Assembly: GCA_016935935.1 (NCBI GenBank)
Contig: JAFGPZ010000296.1
Span: 1-29,542, forward strand
Direction: 5' to 3'
Length of the DNA: 29,542 nt
DNA from: Deltaproteobacteria bacterium
Lineage (GTDB): Bacteria > Desulfobacterota > Syntrophia > Syntrophales > UBA2210
Below the pieces are notes generated by a model. It had not been told where the DNA came from, ran no database searches, and saw nothing but the letters and a program-made list of their open reading frames with translations. The translations under genes and the position numbers were made by a program. Shown piece after piece: positions 23,407-29,542 of this stretch; positions within the stretch are counted from its first letter, which is position 1; each line of letters begins with the position of its first letter.

Positions 23407-24648
23407 GTGTATAAAAGAACAATCAAGGTCTTGTTGATAAATATTCTTGTATTTATTGTAATTGTATCCATTGCGGAACTGATATTCGGCGATTGGTTTC
23501 TGGATAATGTATGCTGCGAAGGGATCGGGAGGAATAGCCATATCTACTGCTACGACGAAGATACATACTATAATTATTGCCCAGAGATAGTAAAAATCTT
23601 GCAGATACACCCCCCGGATGGCCGGGGAAAAATATATAACTGCATCAACAAATCGGCAATCAGGGTTGAGAACTGTGATGAGATTCATCAGGAGACAAAG
23701 TTTGAGGAATATGATGTTATCAATATAGGAGATTCATTTCTACAGGCCGATGAAGTCCACTTTAATGAAACGCTTTCTTACATTTTCTCCGGACGTTCGG
23801 GTGTCTCTGCCCTGCAGATTGGTTATGGCAGTTGGGCGCCGCTGACCGAATATAATTTCATCAGGAATAAGAAATTGAAACCGGGAGTGGCGGTGAACCT
23901 GTTCGTGATGACGAATGATTTTACGAAGGCATATTATAGATCGAATATCCAATATCATACCTCCTTTAAAATTGAACGGGCCGATGGCAGGGTCAAATTT
24001 CTGGTAGAGGAAGAAGAAAGGGAACGGAAGAGTACGGTCAGGCGCGGCTGGATCAATTACGTGGTCCAGAGATCGTATTTTCTGCGTGAGATCATGTATA
24101 TATATCAGCAATTCAAACTGAAGGAAGTGCAGAATCCCTCCAAGTATGATTCCCTGGACGGTGACTTTTCTACGTTATCCAATGACTGCACGGCATTGAA
24201 TAACATTATACGGAGAAATATAAATCCAACAACAAAGGATTATCTTGAACTTTCTTTTAGCAGTTCTTGCTGGTCGAATGAAACCATCGCTGCGGTGGAT
24301 AACGCAATAGGTGATATCAAAAAGATGATTGAATGTGTAGAAGCCGTGGGGGGGAGGGTGAATGTCTTGCTGGTCCCTGCCGGTTTTTCATTTGCCGGTG
24401 AAAATATGGCAGGGAAAAAACACTTTGATATGTCTCCAGAGACGACTATTACCACCGATGGATTGGCCGACTATCTGGAAATGAACCTCCCAACCACCTT
24501 CGTTTCACTTGAAAAAGTCATAGACACCTTGAAGAAAAACGGGCGAACAGAAAAATGGTATTTCCCTGCCGATGGACATTGGAATAGACATGCCCATCAT
24601 CAGATTGGCATGTGGCTGGCAGATTTTCATGCTTCAACCATGGAGTAA
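23407..24648 (+). CDS. Membrane-anchored SGNH/AlgJ-like hydrolase or acyltransferase
   Basis: A 413-residue protein. Residues 7-27 (IKVLLINILVFIVIVSIAEL) form one membrane segment or uncleaved signal, so the rest should be periplasmic. VINIGDSFLQADEV contains the GDS motif with nucleophile Ser110, and FPADGHWNRHAHHQIG near the end gives the Asp-x-His pair (Asp389, His391) in the DxHW style of AlgJ/AlgX. Such proteins add or remove acetyl groups on polysaccharides after export, often with an MBOAT partner, which is not in the window. The middle part (residues 180-330) is unusual and charged. GTG start with GAGG five bases upstream. It heads a cassette with the exporter and the ligase. Confidence 0.75.
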   Translation: MYKRTIKVLLINILVFIVIVSIAELIFGDWFLDNVCCEGIGRNSHIYCYDEDTYYNYCPEIVKILQIHPPDGRGKIYNCINKSAIRVENCDEIHQETKFEEYDVINIGDSFLQADEVHFNETLSYIFSGRSGVSALQIGYGSWAPLTEYNFIRNKKLKPGVAVNLFVMTNDFTKAYYRSNIQYHTSFKIERADGRVKFLVEEEERERKSTVRRGWINYVVQRSYFLREIMYIYQQFKLKEVQNPSKYDSLDGDFSTLSNDCTALNNIIRRNINPTTKDYLELSFSSSCWSNETIAAVDNAIGDIKKMIECVEAVGGRVNVLLVPAGFSFAGENMAGKKHFDMSPETTITTDGLADYLEMNLPTTFVSLEKVIDTLKKNGRTEKWYFPADGHWNRHAHHQIGMWLADFHASTME

Positions 24649-24743
24649 TCGAAAATGGCTGAAATTTTAAGAAATCGCTGTTGCCGGGCAATTCGCTTAT
24701 GTCCGTTTCCTGATAAGATTTCTGACATGACAGGATAGATGGG

Positions 24744-26543
24744 TTGAATTTTCTGATAACCATAAAAAAAGTCTTTTCGTCCCTGTTTACCTCAAAGGAA
24801 AAGAAGCGTTTTATTGTCCTTGCGGCGGGCATGATGAGCAACGGTTTCCTGGAGATGTTTTCCATTGCGGCAGTCATGCCATTTCTGGGGGTTGCGACGA
24901 ATCCGGAACTCATCGAACAAAACCAATATCTTCATTCGATCTACACCACCCTTCATTTCAGCAATAATCGAGAATTCCTCCTTTTTCTTGGGTTGGGACT
25001 GATTGGTATTCTTTGCTTGGCCAATTTTTCAAACGCTTTCTTTACGTGGTTTAATCTGCGTTTTGTCTGGTCGGTCAACAACAGCCTGTCTGTTCGATTG
25101 ATCCAACGGTACCTCAATCAGGATTATCTCCTTTTCATACAGCGCAACAGTGCTGACCTGCAAAAGAATATTCAGACAGAAGTCACGGAAGTTACCGCAA
25201 GCATTATTGAGCCCACGTTAAATCTTCTTAATAAAGGAGTTTCCGTCTTACTAACCACCGTCTTACTGATAATGATAGATCCGGTTCTTGTTCTGCTCAT
25301 TGGAACAGTATTCGGATCAGTGTACTTTGCTGTTTACTCCATCACGAAAAAGACCCTTTCGCGAATAGGCTTGGGTTCTCTTGAAGACAATGAAAAAAAA
25401 TTCAAGGCAATCAATGAAGCGCTTGGCGTATTCAAGATTGCCAAGCTCTTACATCTGGAGCCGTTCTTTATCGACCGGTTCGCACAGGCCTCCCTCCGTT
25501 TCACGCGTAATCAAAGCAGGAGACTGGCAATCAGCCAGTTGCCCCGCTTTATAGTTGAGACCATCGCCTTCTCCTTCATGATCGGTGTCAGTCTCTACAT
25601 AATAGCCTCTCAACCTAATTTCACGGAAGTCATACCCATCCTTGGACTGTATGTCTTCGCATCGTATCGCCTCATGCCGGGGATACAGCAGATCTATACG
25701 AATTTTTCCGTTATTCGATCGCGCTGGGCCCACGTTCTGTATCTTCAGGGTGAGCTTGAAACAGGCGCCGTGTATCCTCCGTCCTTGAAAGAACCGGAGC
25801 CTGAAGGACCACCGCAGGCCCTGAAAGCAGGTTCCGCGCCTCTGATAGAATTTCGTAATGTGACCTTCTCGTATCCCAACACCAAAACGGCGACTATCGA
25901 AAATATCTCTTTTGTTATTGGCAATAATACATCAGTGGGATTCATGGGCGAGACGGGATCGGGCAAGACGACCATCATGGATCTGATCCTCGGCATTATC
26001 TCTCCCGACAGCGGTTCGATTCTTGTCCAGGGTAAGCCGCTCGATGGCCAGAATATCGAAGCGTGGCAAAAATCAATCGGATACGTCCCCCAGGATATCT
26101 ATCTGACAGACAACACAATTGCCGAAAACATTGCCTTTGGATTGTCCAAGGATGAGATCGATATGGATCGAGTCCGCCAGGCGGCGATCCTGGCAAATGT
26201 CGCTGATTTCATAGAAGATGAATTGATAGATCAATATGACACCATCGTAGGCGAACGAGGAGTCAGGCTCAGCGGCGGCCAGCGCCAGCGCATCGGTATA
26301 GCGCGCGCCCTGTATTACGAGCCGCAGCTTGTTGTCTTTGACGAAGCGACCAGCGCCCTGGACAACGAGACGGAAAGGTCGGTAATGGAAGCAGTCGACA
26401 CGTTATCGAAAGAGAAAAGCATACTCATTGTAGCCCATCGGCTTACGACGTTGCAGAAGTGTGATCTGATCATCAAGATTGACAGAGGCAAAATTGTAAA
26501 ATCCGGCACCTTTGCCGAAGTCGTAGAGCAGGATAAAACATAG
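24744..26543 (+). CDS. ABC transporter (lipid-linked oligosaccharide flippase, PglK/MsbA type)
   Basis: A 599-residue half-transporter with about six membrane helices in the first 330 residues, then the ATPase: Walker A GETGSGKTT (402-410), Q-loop YVPQDIYL, signature LSGGQRQRIGIARAL (509-523), Walker B LVVFDEATSALD (Asp533, Glu534) and H-loop His565. Two copies would form the pump. Similar proteins flip lipid-linked oligosaccharide or lipid A. Position in the glycan locus, and absence of a Wzx-type flippase or wzm/wzt pair here, suggest that this is the exporter. TTG start 24744 with AGGA about eight bases upstream; an in-frame TGA is at 24723. It shows no signs of damage. Confidence 0.86.
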   Translation: MNFLITIKKVFSSLFTSKEKKRFIVLAAGMMSNGFLEMFSIAAVMPFLGVATNPELIEQNQYLHSIYTTLHFSNNREFLLFLGLGLIGILCLANFSNAFFTWFNLRFVWSVNNSLSVRLIQRYLNQDYLLFIQRNSADLQKNIQTEVTEVTASIIEPTLNLLNKGVSVLLTTVLLIMIDPVLVLLIGTVFGSVYFAVYSITKKTLSRIGLGSLEDNEKKFKAINEALGVFKIAKLLHLEPFFIDRFAQASLRFTRNQSRRLAISQLPRFIVETIAFSFMIGVSLYIIASQPNFTEVIPILGLYVFASYRLMPGIQQIYTNFSVIRSRWAHVLYLQGELETGAVYPPSLKEPEPEGPPQALKAGSAPLIEFRNVTFSYPNTKTATIENISFVIGNNTSVGFMGETGSGKTTIMDLILGIISPDSGSILVQGKPLDGQNIEAWQKSIGYVPQDIYLTDNTIAENIAFGLSKDEIDMDRVRQAAILANVADFIEDELIDQYDTIVGERGVRLSGGQRQRIGIARALYYEPQLVVFDEATSALDNETERSVMEAVDTLSKEKSILIVAHRLTTLQKCDLIIKIDRGKIVKSGTFAEVVEQDKT

Positions 26544-26587
26544 TACAAGGAAATGAAGAATAGAAACCGGATAGAAATTTTCGACCA

Positions 26588-27871
26588 ATGGTCACAGCTT
26601 ATGATTACTGTAAAACTTTTGAAAATCACAGGGAGTTTTTGAGAGATAGCTATATGAATATGGAAAAGGATAGAGGCATACGTATACCCTTCACATTATT
26701 CACGGTCAAGAAGGATGCGGCGAATGCCCTGCCGCTTGCGGTTGTAATGGTCGTTCTTTTTCCGTTTTTCGTTACGAACTTACTGACGATGTCGCTCTAT
26801 TTGTTTATCGCACTTTTTTTCTTCCTTCATAGTGCAAAAATACTAGTACCGCGCGAACTTCTCATCACAGCAGGGATTATGTTATTAGGGGTACTTATCA
26901 TGGCTTACAGTTATGATACAGAATCTATAATGACCGTCTCGGTGCCGCCCATCCCCCACAGCAATGTGGTGTCAAACAGCATGTTTTTAACTTCTGCCAT
27001 TGGTTTTGTCGTTTTTATTCAGGGGTATCTTTATTCGTTTATTGTTAGACGTCCGCTGAGTCTTTTAAAATATATATTTCTGTATGCATGGGCTCTGGTT
27101 GGCATATATTTTATAGTCGCCTATGGTTTTTTTACGGATAATGCCCTCATGTTGGGCCACATCACCGTTATTCTTATTCCCTATATGTATCTGGTGTTTG
27201 AAGAAAGACCAAGATTGAGATTCATTTTTTCTGTTATCGTATTGTCGTATTTAATGTCGATTTCATGTCGAACGGCTTTTATGGCGGCATCTTTCTTCTT
27301 TGTAACTTATTTTCTCTATCCATACCTGGTCTTTGATAAGGTAAGATACAGGTTCTTTTTCCTTTTTTTCATGACACTGATTTTTCTTTCAATGGCTATA
27401 TATCTGCTGTCAGGGTTTGGTTTTCTGGACGAGTTGAGTAAAATGTATTTTGGGAAACCTCTCCGTAGCGGGAGGGAGACGATCTGGCCTGAACTGTTCA
27501 CGTATATCCTCGATAAGCCTCTATTCGGATATGGCATTAATCAGGACAGTGGATACTTCCAATCTGCTTCGGCGATTTTGAAATTCAGAGGACTGGACTC
27601 TCATAATATTTACCTTGAGATGCTCGTCCGTGGCGGCATTGTGTTGCTTTCATTCTTTATGGTTCTGTTCTACCGGATATGGGGATCTTTTTATTCAAGG
27701 AAGCGCAATGCAATGAGCCGTATCGCGGCGAGTGGCTTTATATCTTTCTTATTTCTTGGGGCTGGGCTGCCCATTGGTTTGACAGGACACATTGTATTGA
27801 ATTCTCTTCTATGGTTTTACTGGGGCGTCGCTTCAGGAAGCTCGTGGATACACAATCGCGCTCCTCGATAA
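26588..27871 (+). CDS. O-antigen ligase/polymerase (WaaL/Wzy-type membrane protein)
   Basis: A 427-residue protein with about 10-12 membrane segments. The large periplasmic loop near the C-terminus has SGRETIWPEL, KPLFGYGINQD and SHNIYLEMLVRGG (His339), the PF04932 signature of O-antigen ligases and polymerases. Its role is transfer of the flipped glycan to lipid A core, to protein, or to another repeat unit. WaaL and Wzy cannot be separated by sequence alone. ATG 26588 gives the longest form but has no ribosome site; ATG 26654, with GAGAGA seven bases upstream, would drop 22 hydrophilic residues before the first membrane segment and is equally plausible. Base composition is more AT-rich than in the first half of the window. 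Confidence 0.84.
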   Translation: MVTAYDYCKTFENHREFLRDSYMNMEKDRGIRIPFTLFTVKKDAANALPLAVVMVVLFPFFVTNLLTMSLYLFIALFFFLHSAKILVPRELLITAGIMLLGVLIMAYSYDTESIMTVSVPPIPHSNVVSNSMFLTSAIGFVVFIQGYLYSFIVRRPLSLLKYIFLYAWALVGIYFIVAYGFFTDNALMLGHITVILIPYMYLVFEERPRLRFIFSVIVLSYLMSISCRTAFMAASFFFVTYFLYPYLVFDKVRYRFFFLFFMTLIFLSMAIYLLSGFGFLDELSKMYFGKPLRSGRETIWPELFTYILDKPLFGYGINQDSGYFQSASAILKFRGLDSHNIYLEMLVRGGIVLLSFFMVLFYRIWGSFYSRKRNAMSRIAASGFISFLFLGAGLPIGLTGHIVLNSLLWFYWGVASGSSWIHNRAPR

Positions 27872-27939
27872 CCACTATTGCTCGTAGCCAAAAACGCGAA
27901 ATCTTATTTTATCTGTTCAGTTGCCAAGCATCATTTCTC

Positions 27940-28091
27940 TAAATCTTTGCGCAATGTCATTTCGAGAAGCGCAGGCGACGAGCTGTAGTCCCCGAAAGGG
28001 GGAAATCTATGAGATGTTACTGTATTTAAGATTTCTCATCCCGATGCATCGGGATGAGAAATGACAGAATCGGTCGTTATGCAAAGGTCTC
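27940..28091 (+). repeat. MITE-like repeat, copy F (152 bp form) with 5-bp target duplication
   Basis: Left end TAAATCTTTGCG (drifted), right end TGCAAAGGTCTC. TTCTC directly before (27935-27939) and directly after (28092-28096) is an exact 5-bp duplication. It has the same 20-base CCCC-GAAA-GGGG insertion and the same total length as copy E, and an ATCCCGATGCATCGGGAT hairpin with perfect arms. It fills most of the gap 27872-28130. Confidence 0.87.
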
Positions 28092-28111
28092 TTCTCAATA
28101 ATCTAATCTAA

Positions 28112-28117
28112 TATAAT
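28112..28117 (+). promoter_or_regulatory. Possible -10 box (TATAAT)
   Basis: An exact TATAAT stands 13 bases before ATG 28131, in an AT-rich stretch right behind repeat copy F. No fitting -35 element is seen at the usual 16-18 base distance. If used, the transcript would have a very short leader, and the absence of a Shine-Dalgarno site for the next gene would be consistent with that. Weak evidence. Confidence 0.25.
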
Positions 28118-28130
28118 CGTGGTTGTTTTA

Positions 28131-29285
28131 ATGAACAGAATGAACAAAAAGATATTAAAGGTAGCTGTTACGACCAATATCATCTCAAGTTATCGTGAAG
28201 GATTTTATGACCGGCTCTTCTCCCGCGAAGATTTGTTCGTCAAGGTCTATTGCCAGGAGAGGGTGCCCGGCCTGAATGTAAAATCGATCCACCATAAATA
28301 TCCCGATAATGTTCAGATTGTAAAATGTATTTCTGCAAAGCGGGACAGACTGGTGTGGCAACACATTCCATGGACCGAGATTGTAAACGATTATGACCTT
28401 GTCTTCGTCTCAGGGAATCCAAGGATCTTGTCGGACGCATTCCTTGCAAGTTTATTGCGATTACTTCGACGGAAGGTTGTCCTGTGGACAATGGCGCACT
28501 CGTTTCGTGGTAATCCTGTAACCGAGGATGTGCGTCTTTTGTGGTCGCGGATCTTTGACTTTTTGTTTGTCTATACGGATGCAGAGGTAGAGTATCTGCG
28601 TCAAAGGGGCTTTACAAAACAGTACATATTGGGGATGAACAACGGACTCGATCAGAAGAATATCGATGATGCTGTGTCACGGTGGTCTGAAGAGCGGCTT
28701 CAGAGGTGGCGTACTGAGCATCATTTTGAAAACCGTTCCTTGGTACTTTCCTGCGCCAGGCTGGAATCCAAAAACAGGTTTGAACAGGTCATCCAGGCGC
28801 TACCGGAAATAATGAAAGAGATCCCCAATATATTATGGTGTGTTATCGGCAATGGCGCTGAAGAAAGTAATTTAAGGTCTATCGTTGCCGCTGCGGGGCT
28901 TGCCGATCATGTTCATTTTGTGGGTGAATTATATGATGAGGAAGAGCTGGCGCCGTGGTTTTTATCCGCTGAATTGTTGATACACCCTGCCGCCATCGGC
29001 CTGACCATATTGCACGCATTTGGCTATGGCTTGCCCGTAGTGACTCACGGCAATGCGGAATTGCACAATCCGGAATACGCCGCATTTACGCCGGAACTTA
29101 CGGGACGTAATTTTCGCGAAGACGATATCCGGGGGATGGCAGGCGCTGTTATCAAACTGCTTCAGGATAACGATGCACGATCAAAGATGAAGAACTATAC
29201 CTTGAGAGTCGCACGGGAACGATACAATGTTGACATAATGGTCGAGCGCTTTGTCCAGATAGCCCAAAAAGCTTCATGTGCTTGA
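28131..29285 (+). CDS. Family 4-like (GT-B) glycosyltransferase, paralogue of the one at 17943
   Basis: A 384-residue protein. ILKVAVTTNIISSYREGFYDRLF starts the acceptor domain; DLVFVSGNPRILSDAFLASLL, VVLWTMAHSFRGN and FLFVYTDAEVEYLRQRGF match the paralogue at 17943 block by block. Donor domain: LVLSCARLESKNRFEQVIQAL, WCVIGNGAEESNLRSIV, VHFVGELYDEEELAPWFLSAE and HPAAIGLTILHAFGYGLPVV. As in the paralogue, the EX7E motif lacks both Glu. Three start codons are near: GTG 28119, ATG 28131 and ATG 28140; none has a Shine-Dalgarno site, and 28131 is the middle choice. Role: transfer of a sugar to the glycan. It is alone between repeat F and the repeat fragment at 29456. Confidence 0.8.
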   Translation: MNRMNKKILKVAVTTNIISSYREGFYDRLFSREDLFVKVYCQERVPGLNVKSIHHKYPDNVQIVKCISAKRDRLVWQHIPWTEIVNDYDLVFVSGNPRILSDAFLASLLRLLRRKVVLWTMAHSFRGNPVTEDVRLLWSRIFDFLFVYTDAEVEYLRQRGFTKQYILGMNNGLDQKNIDDAVSRWSEERLQRWRTEHHFENRSLVLSCARLESKNRFEQVIQALPEIMKEIPNILWCVIGNGAEESNLRSIVAAAGLADHVHFVGELYDEEELAPWFLSAELLIHPAAIGLTILHAFGYGLPVVTHGNAELHNPEYAAFTPELTGRNFREDDIRGMAGAVIKLLQDNDARSKMKNYTLRVARERYNVDIMVERFVQIAQKASCA

Positions 29286-29411
29286 TATCACGTCCCAGGT
29301 GAACTGAATATGGTGGCCTGTTATATAAAAGATTATAGCATATAGGATATTGTGTCGGAGATAGAAGAAACGATGCATGCTTCTGCTGTTTTCCATAAAA
29401 AAGGAGTGTAA

Positions 29412-29528
29412 ATGAAGGAATATATACCGGAACGCGTACTTCGGTTGTATAGAAGGAGACCTTTGCACAACCCTTTTTTCTTTTCAGTTTTCACCAATGA
29501 ATATATCCTGAAAAACCCCGTTATCTAA
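29412..29528 (+). pseudogene. Short reading frame (38 codons) with strong ribosome site, containing a repeat end
   Basis: AAGGAG at 29401-29406 stands five bases before ATG 29412, one of the best sites in the window. The frame reads MKEYIPERVLRLYRRR and goes on for 22 codons to TAA 29528. From codon 15 on, the sequence is the repeat terminus GAGACCTTTGCACAA. A strong start followed by a mobile-repeat end suggests the original gene was cut by insertion or by recombination at a repeat. No known domain is seen. A genuine small protein cannot be ruled out. The rest of 29286-29411 shows nothing recognisable. Confidence 0.35.
29456..29470 (+). repeat. Terminal fragment of the MITE-like repeat, copy G
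   Basis: GAGACCTTTGCACAA matches the left end of copy B for 15 bases exactly; then the similarity stops and a T-rich stretch follows. No right end is found before the window edge. A half-element left by deletion or recombination. Confidence 0.6.
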
Positions 29529-29542
29529 TGACAACGACATAA

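Noticed and set aside
17854..29394. Shared 15-mer CTTCTGCTGTTTTCC at 17854 and 29380
   Set aside because: One 15-base match in about 30 kb is near chance expectation and the flanks do not align.
1..29542. CRISPR arrays, tRNA or rRNA genes, transposase or phage genes, riboswitches
   Set aside because: None seen. The dispersed repeats are not regularly spaced and have no spacers; no strong hairpin with a T-run terminator was found between genes.

Overview
The window is a 29.5 kb piece of a surface-polysaccharide (O-antigen, LPS or glycan) biosynthesis locus. Every convincing gene lies on the + strand. The organism is probably Gram-negative: there is a WaaL-type ligase/polymerase, an MsbA/PglK-type ABC exporter, a GDP-heptose pathway and a membrane-anchored SGNH protein. 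Short TIR-bounded intergenic repeats of this kind are known from environmental proteobacteria such as Desulfobacterota, but no taxonomic marker gene is present, so the phylum is a guess. There are no tRNAs, rRNAs, CRISPR arrays or transposase genes.

Layout. (1) 3-5065: an unusual tightly coupled module of class III aminotransferase (5' end cut by the window), VOC/glyoxalase-fold protein, class I methyltransferase, radical SAM enzyme with a twitch/SPASM-like C-terminus, and two consecutive Gfo/Idh/MocA oxidoreductases. (2) 5271-7627: HddC-like nucleotidyltransferase, GDP-mannose-4,6-dehydratase-like enzyme and a Nudix hydrolase. (3) 7829-17851: TylF-type methyltransferase, a transketolase split into two genes, two GDP-fucose-synthase-like reductases/epimerases, FkbM methyltransferase, DegT/DnrJ aminotransferase, two GNAT acyltransferases around an RmlC-like epimerase, and an HddA-like heptose kinase. 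(4) 17943-29285: five glycosyltransferase-like genes, an SGNH/AlgJ-like protein, an ABC flippase and an O-antigen ligase/polymerase. The 3' edge starts a very short reading frame carrying half of a repeat.

How the genes fit together. The HddA-like kinase, HddC-like guanylyltransferase, GMD-like 4,6-dehydratase, RmlC-like C3/C5 epimerase and the two reductases form an almost complete route from a heptose 7-phosphate to a GDP-6-deoxy-heptose of altered stereochemistry, like the Campylobacter capsular heptose pathways. GmhA and GmhB are not in the window. The DegT aminotransferase, GNATs, methyltransferases and split transketolase imply further decoration (amino, acyl, O-methyl, possibly a two-carbon branch). 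The glycosyltransferases assemble the glycan on a lipid, the ABC protein would flip it, and the WaaL-like protein would polymerise or ligate it.

Non-coding structure. Six copies plus one end fragment of a MITE-like repeat (118-161 bp, termini near GAGACCTTTGCA, inner inverted GTCATTTCG/CGAAATGAC) lie between genes. Two copies have exact 5-bp flanking duplications. The copies fall at the boundaries between functional modules, so they may be seams of cassette assembly. Decayed fragments (a HicB-like N-terminus, an acyltransferase-like N-terminus) also sit in the gaps. All calls come from reading motifs by eye, with no database search.
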